From an uncultured Collinsella sp. (GTDB lineage Bacteria; Actinomycetota; Coriobacteriia; Coriobacteriales; Coriobacteriaceae), in NCBI GenBank assembly GCA_900552385.1, contig URZI01000017.1, positions 1 through 41,651 of the forward strand: DNA of 41,651 nt, written 5' to 3'. Position 1 is the first letter of the stretch. Each line of letters starts with the position of its first letter. Of this stretch, positions 8,511 through 17,715 are shown piece by piece. The position numbers and the translations under genes were made by a program. Under the pieces are notes generated by a model. That model saw only the letters and a list, made by a program, of their open reading frames with translations, was not told the DNA's origin and searched no databases.

Positions 8511-9947
8511 ATGAATCAGGTGGAGCAGAGCGTTACCGAGTATGTCGACGAGGTCTGGGAGGACGTCGTCGCCGATATCGAGCAGCTGGTGAGTTATCCG
8601 TCCGTAGCCGTTGCTGCCGATGCGGAGCCTAGCGCGCCGTTTGGCCGCCCGGTTCGTGATGCGCTCGATTGCGCACTCGGCATTGCGCAAAAGCTCGGCT
8701 ACCAGACGAGCGACGACGAGGGCTATGTGGGCATTGCCGATATCCCGGGTCGCGGCGACAAGCAGCTCGCGACCATCTGCCACGTGGACGTGGTGCCCGC
8801 CGGCCCCGGCTGGAACACCGACCCGTTTGCGATGGAGCGTCGCGAGGGCTGGCTGCTCGGCCGTGGCGTGATTGATGACAAGGGTCCGGCGGTGTTGTCG
8901 CTCTACGCCGGTGCCTACCTGCTCAAGCACGGCATTGTGCCGCGCTATACCTTCCGCGCGCTGCTGGGCTGCGATGAGGAAGTGGGCATGTCCGACGTTC
9001 ACCATTATCTGGAGAATCACGCAGACCCCGACTTTTTGTTTACGCCCGATGCCGAGTTCCCGGTCTGCAATGCCGAGAAGGGCCAGTTTGGGGCGACGTT
9101 CGTGAGCCCCAAGATCGACGGCGGGCGCATCGTGTCGTGGAGCGGCTCCGAGGCGAGCAATGCCATTCCGTCGCAGTCCATCTGCGAGCTCGCGATTGCC
9201 GCCGATGAGCTGCCGGCGCCGGTCGAGAACGCCGATCGTCTGGAGATCACGGCGCTTGATAATGGCCATGCGCAGATTTTCGCCCACGGTATCGGTGGCC
9301 ATGCTTCGATGCCCGAGGGAACGATCAATGCCGTCGGCCTGATCGTGTCGTATCTGCGCGAGGCCGAGGACGCGTTTGGTGCACGCGACGAGCGCCTGCT
9401 GACGCCTGCCGAGCATGAGTTCGTCAAGTTCCTGGCCTTTGTGCATGCGGACGCCTATGGCCGCGGCCTGGGTATCGACGCGACGAGCCCGGCGTTTGGC
9501 CCGCTTACCTGCAACGCTGGCGTCATCCGCGTGGCGGATGGCCATATTGAGCAGGTCATCGACGTGCGCTTCCCCGACAGCACGAGTGCCGATACTATCC
9601 GCGAGCAGCTCGACCCGCTCGTGGGCCGTTTTGGCGTGACGTGCCAGCTGGGTCGCGCGAAGGTGCCGTTCTCGGTGTCTGCCGACGATCCGGCCGTGAA
9701 GGCGCTTATTGATACCTATAACGAGTTTACGGGCGAGCATGTCGAGCCCTTCGCCATGGGCGGCGGTACGTACGCGCGCAACTTTGCCCGCGCCGTGTCG
9801 TTTGGCCCCGAGGAGACCGGTCTGGAGCTGCCCGCATGGGGCGGCCAGATGCACGGTCCCAACGAGTGCGCCAGCGAAGAACAGCTCAAGCAGGCGCTCA
9901 AGATTTATATCGTGGCCATCCTGCGCCTCAACGAACTTGAACTGTAG
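8511..9947 (+). CDS. M20 family metallopeptidase, PepV-like dipeptidase
   Basis: A 478-aa M20 zinc peptidase, similar in layout to the PepV/Sapep dipeptidases. Metal and catalytic motifs are ICHVDVVPAG near residue 86, GRGVIDDKGP near 118, LGCDEEVGMSD near 151, the TPDAEFPV segment near 180, and the C-terminal GGGTYAR and MHGPNE near 419-449. A lid or dimer domain sits between. Cytoplasmic; probably hydrolyses dipeptides or aminoacyl amides. Start at 8511 follows a perfect AAGGAGG 6 bases away. A long near-palindrome begins right at the stop codon. Confidence 0.9.
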   Translation: MNQVEQSVTEYVDEVWEDVVADIEQLVSYPSVAVAADAEPSAPFGRPVRDALDCALGIAQKLGYQTSDDEGYVGIADIPGRGDKQLATICHVDVVPAGPGWNTDPFAMERREGWLLGRGVIDDKGPAVLSLYAGAYLLKHGIVPRYTFRALLGCDEEVGMSDVHHYLENHADPDFLFTPDAEFPVCNAEKGQFGATFVSPKIDGGRIVSWSGSEASNAIPSQSICELAIAADELPAPVENADRLEITALDNGHAQIFAHGIGGHASMPEGTINAVGLIVSYLREAEDAFGARDERLLTPAEHEFVKFLAFVHADAYGRGLGIDATSPAFGPLTCNAGVIRVADGHIEQVIDVRFPDSTSADTIREQLDPLVGRFGVTCQLGRAKVPFSVSADDPAVKALIDTYNEFTGEHVEPFAMGGGTYARNFARAVSFGPEETGLELPAWGGQMHGPNECASEEQLKQALKIYIVAILRLNELEL

Positions 9948-10047
9948 GGCTTCCCCAGGCACCCGACCTTGCCCCTCAAACCGTCGCTTGCGTACCAAAG
10001 TACGCGGCGCTCCTCTTTCGGGGCAATCTCGGGCACCTGGGAAACCC
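9948..10047. repeat. 100-bp imperfect palindrome after the M20 peptidase gene
   Basis: The outer arms (CTTCCCCAGGCACCCGA and its imperfect complement CGGGCACCTGGGAAACC) and the centre GCGTAC-CAAA-GTACGC (9990-10005) fold the whole stretch into one long imperfect hairpin. It is too long and too interrupted for an ordinary terminator, and it lies upstream of a separate terminator. No other copy was seen in this window. Confidence 0.8.
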
Positions 10048-10080
10048 CTATATCCTGCTTGGATACAAACTTGCATTACG

Positions 10081-10108
10081 AGCCCGGTGCTTCGGCCCGG
10101 GCTTTTTC
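10081..10108 (+). terminator. Intrinsic terminator
   Basis: AGCCCGG (10081-10087) pairs with CCGGGCT (10097-10103), with a TTTTT tract at 10103-10107. It closes the transcript from the HAD and peptidase genes. The remaining 230 bp to pstS must hold the pst promoter, which I cannot pin down. Confidence 0.85.
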
Positions 10109-10294
10109 TGTTGCGGTGGGGTAGTCATTGGGGACGTTCCTTTGGTGTAAAAGGTGCGCCATGTTCGGCGCTGGATTGTTATCCGTTTGTAAAGGCTGGG
10201 CAGAGCTTGCGGTAAGGGTCTATCAATAGCCCGTAAGAAACCGCAGATAAGGCGGTCGTCGCCCGATCGGGGTCGTATCTTTCCGAACAGCAAA

Positions 10295-10311
10295 GCGGGC
10301 AGGGTGCCCGC
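10295..10311 (+). promoter_or_regulatory. Hairpin in the pstS leader
   Basis: GCGGGCA and TGCCCGC form a perfect 7-bp stem with a 3-nt loop, 25 bases before the pstS start and just ahead of its ribosome site. There is no T tract, so it is not a terminator. It could stabilise the mRNA end or affect translation; that is a guess. Confidence 0.45.
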
Positions 10312-10336
10312 GAGTCGCATGTATGAAAGGAAGATC

Positions 10337-11275
10337 ATGCTCGATCAGGCTTATTCTCGTCGTCAGTTCCTCGGCCTCGCTGGTGGTCTCGCCAGCATCG
10401 TCGGTCTCGGTCTCGTTGGTTGCGGCGGCGCAGGCGCTTCCAACGCCGCCGACAAGGGCAGCGCCGCTGCTGCCGAGTCCGTCTCCGGCGAGGTGACCTA
10501 CGACGGTGCCTCTTCGTTCCAGGCTCTCGTCGAGGCCGCTGCCGAGAAGTTCATGGATGCCAACCCCGACGTCTCCGTCTCCGGCTCGGGCAACGGTTCG
10601 GGCAAGGGCCTGACCGCTGTCGCCGCCGGCACCGTCACCATCGGCAACTCCGACGTCTTCGCCGAGACCAAGCTCGAGGCCGACCAGGTCAAGAACCTCG
10701 TCGACCACGAGGTCGCCGTCGTGGGCATGGGCCCCGTCGTCTCCAAGAATGTGAAGGTCGACGACCTGTCTCTCGAGCAGCTCAAGGGCATCTTCTCCGG
10801 CCAGATCACCAACTGGAAGGAGGTCGGCGGCGACGACGCCAAGATCGTCGTCCTCAACCGCAAGGCCGGCTCCGGTACCCGCGCCACCTTCGAGGCCGCC
10901 GTCTTTGGCGACGAGACCGTCGACTTTAAGGGCGACGCCGAGCTCGACAAGTCCGGCGACGTCCAGACTCAGATGGGCAGCACTGATAACGCCATCTCTT
11001 ACCTCGATTTCTCGCACTTCGATGACTCCAAGTTCAACGCCATTAAGGTCGAGGGCGTGGAGCCCAAGAGTGCAAACGTCACCGACGACTCCTTTAAGAT
11101 CTGGGCTACCGAGCACATGTACTGCGCAAAGGACGCCGACGACGCCACCAAGGCCTTCCTGGAGTTCATGCTTTCCGACGACGTGCAGGGCAAGCTCGTC
11201 GAGGAGCAGGGCTTTATCCCCGTCTCTGCCATGAAGGTCGTCAAGGACGCCAGCGGCAAGGTCTCCGCTAAATAA
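10337..11275 (+). CDS. pstS: Phosphate ABC transporter, substrate-binding lipoprotein PstS
   Basis: Periplasm-facing phosphate receptor of the PstSCAB transporter. 312 aa. The N-terminus combines a twin-arginine motif (SRRQFLGLAGG, residues 7-17) with a lipobox (LVGC near 29), so it should be Tat-exported and lipid-anchored. Family marks are SGSGNGSGKGL near 82, the ITNWKEVGG segment and RKAGSGTRATFE, the phosphate-binding loop. The start at 10337 has GAAAGGAAG upstream; an in-frame GTG/ATG further up lacks one. First gene of a tight four-gene operon. Expected to be induced by phosphate starvation, though no Pho box is obvious. Confidence 0.95.
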   Translation: MLDQAYSRRQFLGLAGGLASIVGLGLVGCGGAGASNAADKGSAAAAESVSGEVTYDGASSFQALVEAAAEKFMDANPDVSVSGSGNGSGKGLTAVAAGTVTIGNSDVFAETKLEADQVKNLVDHEVAVVGMGPVVSKNVKVDDLSLEQLKGIFSGQITNWKEVGGDDAKIVVLNRKAGSGTRATFEAAVFGDETVDFKGDAELDKSGDVQTQMGSTDNAISYLDFSHFDDSKFNAIKVEGVEPKSANVTDDSFKIWATEHMYCAKDADDATKAFLEFMLSDDVQGKLVEEQGFIPVSAMKVVKDASGKVSAK

Positions 11276-11299
11276 GTAATCGCCTCGGAAAGGTTTGCA

Positions 11300-12208
11300 A
11301 TGGCAAAACAGCTGCCAAAGCGCGACCTTGAGAACGTGGGCCTGGGCGTCACGGGCGCGTGCGTAGCGCTCGTGACGCTTGCCGTTGCCGCGCTCATCTT
11401 TATGGTCGCCCAAAAGGGCCTCTCGGCTTTTTTCAAGGACGGCGTTTCGGTTGTCGAATTTTTTACCGGCACCAAGTGGGACCTGGCCAACACAGCCGTA
11501 AACGGCCTGCCCTATACCGGTGCCCTGCCCCTGATCGTCACCTCGTTTGCGGTCATGGTGCTCTCCACGCTCATCGCGCTGCCCATCGCCATCGGCTCTG
11601 CTATCTTTGCGGTCGAGATTAGCCCTAAGTTTGGTTCCAAGGTCTTTCAGCCGCTTATTGAGCTTTTGACCGGCATTCCTTCGGTCGTCTTTGGCCTGAT
11701 CGGCTTTCACGTGGTTGTTGGCCTTATGAAGAGCGTTTTCCACGTGAGTACGGGCCTGGGCGTCTTGCCCGGCGACATCGTACTGGCTGTCATGATTCTG
11801 CCGACCATGACCACGCTTTCGGTCGATGGCCTGCGCGCCGTGCCCGAGAGCTACCGTCAGGGCTCGCTCGCGCTGGGCTACACCCGCTGGCAGACCATCT
11901 GGCACGTGGTGCTCAAGTCCACCATGCCGTCGCTCATGACCGCGGTCATCCTTGGCATGACCCGCGCCTTTGGCGAGACGCTCGCCGTGCGCATGGTCAT
12001 CGGCGGTATCGAGGCCATGCCGACGTCGCTGCTATCGCCGGCGTCCACCATCACCACCACGCTCACCACGTCCATGGCGGTCTATGCCGAGGGTTCGGCC
12101 CAGGACGACGTTCTGTGGGCGCTCGGTCTGCTGCTGATGGGCATGAGCCTCATCTTCATCCTGATCATCCATCTTATCGGCCGCAAGGGGGCGAAGGCTC
12201 GTGGCTAG
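11300..12208 (+). CDS. pstC: Phosphate ABC transporter permease PstC
   Basis: Integral membrane permease of the Pst importer. 302 aa with about six hydrophobic segments. The binding-protein-dependent permease signature lies in the loop LRAVPESYRQGSLALGYTRWQTIWHVVLKS (shown as a region near residues 182-211), which contacts PstB. The start at 11300 follows GGAAAGG. It lies 24 bases after pstS and overlaps pstA by 8 bases, which argues for coupled translation. Confidence 0.95.
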   Translation: MAKQLPKRDLENVGLGVTGACVALVTLAVAALIFMVAQKGLSAFFKDGVSVVEFFTGTKWDLANTAVNGLPYTGALPLIVTSFAVMVLSTLIALPIAIGSAIFAVEISPKFGSKVFQPLIELLTGIPSVVFGLIGFHVVVGLMKSVFHVSTGLGVLPGDIVLAVMILPTMTTLSVDGLRAVPESYRQGSLALGYTRWQTIWHVVLKSTMPSLMTAVILGMTRAFGETLAVRMVIGGIEAMPTSLLSPASTITTTLTTSMAVYAEGSAQDDVLWALGLLLMGMSLIFILIIHLIGRKGAKARG

Positions 12209-13123
12209 CACGCGCATCCATATCGACGAGGCGAGACTCGGGCGCGTCCAAAAGCAGGACCGCATCGCCACGGGCGTGCTGACGGCGATCGTCGCCACCG
12301 TCATGCTCGTCGTCGTCTCCATGGTGGCCTATATCCTGTTTGAGGGCATCTCGACGCTGTTCCAGCCGGGATTTCTCACGCAGCCCGCGCGCGCCAACGG
12401 AACCCAGGGCGGCGTGCTCTACCAGCTGTTCGACTCGTTCTACCTGTTGCTGATCACTCTGGTCATCTCGGTACCCATCAGCCTGGGCGGAGCGGTCTTC
12501 CTGGTTGAGTACGCGCCGAACGGCCCTATCCGCGACATCGCTTCCACCGCCATCGAGACGCTGTCCTCGCTGCCTTCGATCGTCGTCGGCATGTTCGGCT
12601 TTCTGGTGTTCTCGGTGCAGCTGGGCTGGAAGTACTCCATCATCTCCGGCACCGTCGCGCTCACCGTGTTCAACATCCCCATCCTGGTGCGCGTGATTCA
12701 GCAGGCGCTCGAGGACGTGCCGCAGGCCCAGCGCGATGCGTGCCTGGCCATGGGCCTCACCCGTTGGGAGGCCACGCTGCATATCCTAATCCCCGAGGCC
12801 ATGCCCGCCATCGTGACCGGCATCGTGCTTTCGGCCGGCCGTGTGTTTGGCGAGGCCGCGGCACTGCTCTTTACCTCGGGCATGAGCTCGCCGGTTCGCC
12901 TGAACTTCTTGAGCTTTAACCTGTCGAGCCCCACCTGCGCCTGGAACGTGTTCCGCCCCGGTGAGTCGCTCGCTGTGCACATCTACAAGATTTACGGCGA
13001 GGGCAGCCCCGAGGCTCAGCAGATCGTCTGGGGCACCGCGGCGCTGCTGATGATCTGCGTGCTGCTGTTTAATGTAGTCGCCCGTATCGTGGGCAAGCAA
13101 CTGGCAAGGAAGATGACGGCCGA

Positions 13124-13127
<4 letters not shown>
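12201..13127 (+). CDS. pstA: Phosphate ABC transporter permease PstA
   Basis: Second membrane permease of the Pst importer. 308 aa with six predicted membrane segments. The coupling loop DVPQAQRDACLAMGLTRWEA near residues 173-192 matches the ABC permease EAA region. The start is GTG 12201, inside the end of pstC; AAGGGGGCGAAGG lies just upstream. It ends in an ATGA overlap with pstB. The N-terminal 30 residues are polar and cytoplasmic. Confidence 0.95.
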
Positions 13128-13996
<869 letters not shown>

Positions 13997-14014
13997 TCCG
14001 GGACATGCTTGAGG

Positions 14015-14040
14015 CCCGCGGCGGCCACGGTTGCCGCGGG
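14015..14040 (+). terminator. GC-rich hairpin after pstB
   Basis: CCCGCGGC (14015-14022) pairs with GCCGCGGG (14033-14040). It has no T tract of its own and lies just before the strong terminator at 14052-14089; it may protect the 3' end of the pst mRNA. Confidence 0.55.
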
Positions 14041-14051
14041 ACTGATTGGAG

Positions 14052-14089
14052 AGGCGGGTCATCTCTTGTGGGAGATGGCCCGCCTTTTT
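14052..14089 (+). terminator. Intrinsic terminator of the pst operon
   Basis: A 14-bp stem (AGGCGGGTCATCTC with GAGATGGCCCGCCT, one T-G pair) around TTGTGG is followed by TTTTT. Strong and correctly placed 55 bp after the pstB stop. Confidence 0.9.
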
Positions 14090-14105
14090 GCTCTGCGACC
14101 GAAAC

Positions 14106-14141
14106 GACCGCCACAAAGGGGACAGGCGCCTTCGTGGTGGT
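14106..14141. repeat. Hairpin repeat, family 2, copy 1
   Basis: Left arm ACCGCCACAAAGG and right arm CCTTCGTGGTGGT around loop GGACAGGCG. The same hairpin in opposite orientation is at 26981-27015. It lies 60 bp upstream of the ABC-F gene and has no T tract. Confidence 0.85.
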
Positions 14142-14201
14142 TTGGGGTGGGGCTCGCTGCTATCATGGACAACGTTGAATTTCTACGAAGGAGCAGGGCA
14201 T

Positions 14202-16061
14202 ATGGCGATTCTTTTGGGATGCGATTCCGTCAGCCTAGAGTTTCCCACCAAGCATATTTTCGATAGCGTTACGCTCGGCGTGGGCGAGGGCGACCGTATT
14301 GGTATTGTCGGTAAAAACGGCGACGGTAAGTCGACGCTGCTGAGCGTGCTCGCCGGCACGTTGGAGCCCGACGACGGCCGCGTGACGCACCGCCGCGACA
14401 CGACGATTGGATTGCTCGGCCAAAAGGATAACCTGGTCGATACTGACACCGTGCATCATGCCGTCGTCGGTGACACGCCCGAATACGAGTGGGCGTCGAG
14501 TCCGCGTACGCGTCAGATTCTGGCTGGCCTTATTAGCGATGTGCCCTGGGAGGGCACGGTGGGCGAGCTTTCGGGCGGTCAGCGCCGTCGCGTGGACCTC
14601 GCGCGCCTGCTGATCGGCGACTATGACGTGCTCATGCTCGACGAGCCTACCAACCACCTGGACATGCGCACCATCAACTGGCTCGCGCGTCACTTAAAGG
14701 CCCGCTGGCAGCGCGGTCAGGGCGCCATGCTCGTGGTCACGCACGACCGCTGGTTCTTGGACGAGGTCTGTACCAGTATGTGGGAGGTCCACGACGGCCA
14801 GGTCGATCCCTTCGAGGGCGGTTACTCCGCATATATCCTGCAGCGCGTGGAGCGCGACCGCATGGCCGCGGTTACCGAGGAGCGCCGTCGCAACATGGCA
14901 CGCAAGGAGCTCGCGTGGCTGAGCCGCGGTGCCCAGGCTCGTTCCACCAAGCCCAAGTTTCGCGTTGAGGCTGCTCGCGAGCTGATCGCCGACGTGCCAC
15001 CCGTGCGTGACGAGCTGGAGCTCAAACGTCTGGCGGTGAGCCGCCTGGGCAAGCAGGTTATCGATGTCATCGACGTGGATGCCGGCTATGCGGATGCCGG
15101 CGGCGCGCCCAAGCAGGTGCTCTCCGATGTGACCTGGCTCATTGGTGCGGGCGACCGCTATGGTCTTTTGGGCGAGAATGGCGCTGGCAAGTCGACGCTG
15201 CTCGATGTGATCCAGGGTAAAATTGCGCCCACGCGCGGCCGCGTGAAGATTGGCCAGACGGTGCGCTTTGGCGTGCTGTCGCAGCAGCTCGAGGAGCTCG
15301 AGCCCTACATGGGCGACACGATCCACGAGGTGCTCAGCAACTATAAGAAGTACTACGTCATCGACGGCAAGGAGACTTCGCCCGAGAAGCTCTGCGAGCG
15401 CCTGGGATTTACGACGCAGCAGCTCTGGAGCCGCATCGGCGATCTTTCGGGCGGTCAGCGCCGTCGCCTGTCGCTGTTGCTGACGATCCTGGACGAACCC
15501 AACGTGCTCATTCTGGACGAGCCCGGCAACGACCTGGATACCGACATGCTCGCGATTGTCGAGGACCTGCTCGACGGCTGGCCCGGCACGTTGATTCTGG
15601 TGACGCACGACCGCTTTTTGATGGAGCGCGTGACCGACCAGCAGTGGGCGCTGCTCGACGGCCACCTGACGCATATGCCCGGCGGCGTGGACCAGTACCT
15701 GCGCCTGTGCAACGCTACCGCCGAGGGCGAGCCCGTGGGCGCGCCGAGCGCTAAGACCGGCACGTTCGACACCGGTGCGGCGGCGGCTGCTGCCGACAAG
15801 CCCAAGTCGAGCGGTCAGCCCAACGGCCTGTCCAACGCCGAGCGCCAGAAGCTTCGCCGTGAGGTGAGCTCGCTCGAGCGCAAGATGGAGACGCAGCGTG
15901 TCCGCGTTGAGAAGGCCGAGGCCGCGATGGCCCAGGTCGACCCCACCAACTACACGGCGCTGGGCGAGCAGCAGGCAAAGATCGACGAGGCTCACGCCGC
16001 CATGGACGAGTTGGAGATGGCGTGGCTCGAGGCGAGCGAAAAGCTCGAGGGCGAGGAGTAG
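14202..16061 (+). CDS. ABC-F family ATPase, Uup-like
   Basis: A soluble 619-aa protein with two ABC ATPase domains and no membrane part, as in ABC-F ribosome-acting factors. Domain 1: Walker A GKNGDGKST near residue 38, signature LSGGQRRRVDLARLL near 122, Walker B VLMLDEPTNHLD near 145. A charged linker follows (RNMARKELAWLSRGAQARST). Domain 2: GENGAGKST near 325, second LSGGQRRRLSLLLT near 417, LILDEPGNDLD. The C-terminal 80 residues are a charged coiled coil, the feature of Uup, which binds branched DNA or helps ribosomes. The linker RxGxxAR motif supports Uup over antibiotic-resistance types. ATG 14202 has AAGGAG upstream; the frame is open further up but without family sequence. Confidence 0.9.
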   Translation: MAILLGCDSVSLEFPTKHIFDSVTLGVGEGDRIGIVGKNGDGKSTLLSVLAGTLEPDDGRVTHRRDTTIGLLGQKDNLVDTDTVHHAVVGDTPEYEWASSPRTRQILAGLISDVPWEGTVGELSGGQRRRVDLARLLIGDYDVLMLDEPTNHLDMRTINWLARHLKARWQRGQGAMLVVTHDRWFLDEVCTSMWEVHDGQVDPFEGGYSAYILQRVERDRMAAVTEERRRNMARKELAWLSRGAQARSTKPKFRVEAARELIADVPPVRDELELKRLAVSRLGKQVIDVIDVDAGYADAGGAPKQVLSDVTWLIGAGDRYGLLGENGAGKSTLLDVIQGKIAPTRGRVKIGQTVRFGVLSQQLEELEPYMGDTIHEVLSNYKKYYVIDGKETSPEKLCERLGFTTQQLWSRIGDLSGGQRRRLSLLLTILDEPNVLILDEPGNDLDTDMLAIVEDLLDGWPGTLILVTHDRFLMERVTDQQWALLDGHLTHMPGGVDQYLRLCNATAEGEPVGAPSAKTGTFDTGAAAAAADKPKSSGQPNGLSNAERQKLRREVSSLERKMETQRVRVEKAEAAMAQVDPTNYTALGEQQAKIDEAHAAMDELEMAWLEASEKLEGEE

Positions 16062-16067
16062 GCGAGG

Positions 16068-16838
16068 ATGATCAAAGCCGCGTTTTTCGATATCGACGGC
16101 ACGCTACTGAGCTTTAAGACCCACCGGATTCCGGCGTCGGCGCAGCAGGTGCTCGACAGCTTTCACGAGCAGGGGATCGCGTGCGTGATCGCCACGGGCC
16201 GTCCGACCTACCAGATGCCCGATTGGCTGTTCGACCTGGGCTGGGATGCGTACATTACGCTCTCGGGCCAGCACTGCTTTGATGCCGAGGGGGTTTACCG
16301 CAGCTGCCCGATCGATCCGGACGACGTCGCGGTGATTGTGGACCAGGTGGCGCAGGGGCGCTACGACTCGCTGTGCATGCAGGGCGAGAACTCGTTTGTG
16401 AACCGCCTGTCCGAGCGCGTGGTGACGGCTGGCAGCAACGCGGGAATCGTCTACCACGAGGAACCGTTTGAGCACGCCTTTGACGCACCGGTCTACCAGT
16501 TCTGCGCCTTTGTGGACCCGGCCGACGAACATATCGTGACCGACGCCGTGTCGCATTCGCTCACCACGCGCTGGTGCGACCTGTTCTGCGACATTATTCC
16601 CGCTAACGGCGGCAAGGACCTGGGCGTGGCGGCGACGCTCGAGCGGCTTGGTATCGACGCGAGCGAGGCGATTGCCTTTGGTGACGGCGAGAACGACCTG
16701 TCGATGTTTGCCGCCGTGGGCACAAGCGTGGCCATGGGTAATGCGCAGGATACCGTGAAGGACGCAGCGACCTACGTGACGACTGCCGTGGACGACGACG
16801 GGATCTACAACGCCGCGAAGCACTTTGGACTGTTATAA
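16068..16838 (+). CDS. Cof-type HAD-IIB phosphatase
   Basis: A 256-aa HAD hydrolase of the Cof/IIB class. Motif I FFDIDGTLLSF at residues 6-16, motif II VIATGRP near 40, the C2-type cap in the middle, GGKDLGVA with the motif III lysine near 181, and GDGENDLSMF near 204. Such enzymes dephosphorylate sugar phosphates, flavin nucleotides or pyridoxal phosphate; the substrate is unknown here. It starts 6 bases after the ABC-F stop, so the two are co-transcribed. Confidence 0.9.
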   Translation: MIKAAFFDIDGTLLSFKTHRIPASAQQVLDSFHEQGIACVIATGRPTYQMPDWLFDLGWDAYITLSGQHCFDAEGVYRSCPIDPDDVAVIVDQVAQGRYDSLCMQGENSFVNRLSERVVTAGSNAGIVYHEEPFEHAFDAPVYQFCAFVDPADEHIVTDAVSHSLTTRWCDLFCDIIPANGGKDLGVAATLERLGIDASEAIAFGDGENDLSMFAAVGTSVAMGNAQDTVKDAATYVTTAVDDDGIYNAAKHFGLL

Positions 16839-16882
16839 CTGCGGCTCGGCACTTAGGGATGCTCCTTTTCTGCCGGCAGCTG

Positions 16883-16917
16883 GGGGACACTCCTTGCGGG
16901 GCGTCCCCATTTTGTTT
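16883..16917 (+). terminator. Intrinsic terminator
   Basis: GGGGAC (16883-16888) pairs with GTCCCC (16903-16908), followed by ATTTTGTTTT. It separates the ABC-F/HAD unit from the metal regulator. Confidence 0.7.
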
Positions 16918-16940
16918 TCGTCCCGCACGTTTTGTGAAAC

Positions 16941-17020
16941 ACGGCTAACTTTTAGACAAAGTAGTAAGACATGGGCAACTTTTGCGGTAAAGTTAGCCGT
17001 GGAAAGTATCCAAAGGCTAA
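16941..17020 (+). promoter_or_regulatory. Control region of the DtxR-type regulator
   Basis: ACGGCTAACTTT (16941-16952) and AAAGTTAGCCGT (16989-17000) are perfect 12-bp inverted arms, and a third GGCTAAC occurs at 17014-17020. A small palindrome ACTTT-TAGAC-AAAGT (16948-16962) overlaps the first arm. Between the arms lies CATGGGCAACT, repeated exactly at 23603-23613 ahead of the His-rich metal exporter gene. This fits a metal-dependent repressor acting on its own gene; binding is inferred. Confidence 0.55.
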
Positions 17021-17046
17021 CTAGCAATCATCGCGAAAGGCGGCCC

Positions 17047-17436
17047 ATGGCCCTACGTGAATCCGGAGAAGACTATCTCGAATCGATCTACGTTCTGTCG
17101 GAACGTCAGGGCATCGCGCGCTCGATCGACGTTGCGGAGCACCTCGGCGTAACCAAGGCGAGCGTTTCCAAGGCCATGGCGACGCTGGAAAGCAACGGCT
17201 ATGTCGAAATGGGCAAACGAGATGTTCATCTGACAGAGCGCGGTCTGGAGGTCGCGCGCCAAATGTGGGAGCGCCACTGCTTTTTCGTGGGGCTGCTAGA
17301 GGATGCAGGTGTTTCGACTGAGGTCGCGTCGCAAGAGGGCTGCCACATGGAGCATTGCCTGAGCGAGGAGAGCTTTGAGAAGCTACGGGCGATGTTGGGC
17401 CGGGAAGATGTAGCGGGTCCAACAACAGAAGCCTAA
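17047..17436 (+). CDS. DtxR/MntR-family metal-dependent regulator
   Basis: A 129-aa iron- or manganese-responsive repressor. The N-terminal winged helix reads ESGEDYLESIYVLSE, then IDVAEHLGVTKASVSKAMAT and ERGLEVARQMWERH, and the dimer/metal part holds EVASQEGCHMEHCLSEESFEKL, with the cysteine-histidine-glutamate set used for metal binding. The C-terminal SH3-like domain of DtxR/IdeR is missing, as in MntR-size proteins. ATG 17047 follows GAAAGG. No metal transporter gene is adjacent; a candidate target is the exporter at 23705 on the basis of a shared promoter word. Manganese versus iron cannot be settled. Confidence 0.88.
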   Translation: MALRESGEDYLESIYVLSERQGIARSIDVAEHLGVTKASVSKAMATLESNGYVEMGKRDVHLTERGLEVARQMWERHCFFVGLLEDAGVSTEVASQEGCHMEHCLSEESFEKLRAMLGREDVAGPTTEA

Positions 17437-17438
17437 CT

Positions 17439-17488
17439 GTCCCACAGTAGCGCGGAGTTCACGCAAAGCGCGAACCAGCGACTGGGAC
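17439..17488. terminator. Hairpin after the DtxR-type gene
   Basis: GTCCC(A)CAGT..GTTC pairs with GAAC..ACTGGGAC in an imperfect stem across 50 bases, starting 3 bases after the stop codon. No T tract. Probably a 3' end hairpin. Confidence 0.5.
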
Positions 17489-17580
17489 CAGCGGCCCTTT
17501 CGGTCAAGTCCATTTCAGCAAAGGAACCCTGCCAGCAAGCGATGCCCAAGAACCGCCCGCGATGTTACCGCAGGCCGGGA

Positions 17581-17691
17581 CCGGGCTTGGTTTTGAAAAC
17601 ATTCCGCAGCGCGAGGCCCGCCTTTCCGTTGCTCCGCAGGAGCAGGAAAGACGGGCCTCATGCGCGAGGACGTTTTCGAAACCAAGCCCGG
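17581..17691. repeat. 111-bp multi-stem palindrome between convergent genes
   Basis: Outer arms CCGGGCTTGGTTTTGAAAAC (17581-17600) and 17672-17691 match at 19 of 20 positions. Inside, GAGGCCCG (17613-17620) pairs with CGGGCCTC (17652-17659), and GCTCC-GCA-GGAGC makes the tip. The whole folds as one cruciform-like hairpin between the regulator gene and the oppositely oriented ATPase gene. It may end transcripts from both sides or be a mobile palindrome. Confidence 0.85.
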
Positions 17692-17715
17692 CCCCGGCCG
17701 GACAGCTCACGAACG

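Noticed and set aside
8490..10076. Long open frame (528 codons) on the minus strand opposite the M20 peptidase
   Set aside because: It is a mirror frame of a GC-rich gene. Its product has no family sequence, whereas the + strand frame carries all M20 motifs.
10223..11905. 560-codon minus-strand frame opposite pstS and pstC
   Set aside because: Same effect: antisense of clear pst genes, with low-complexity product and no ribosome site.
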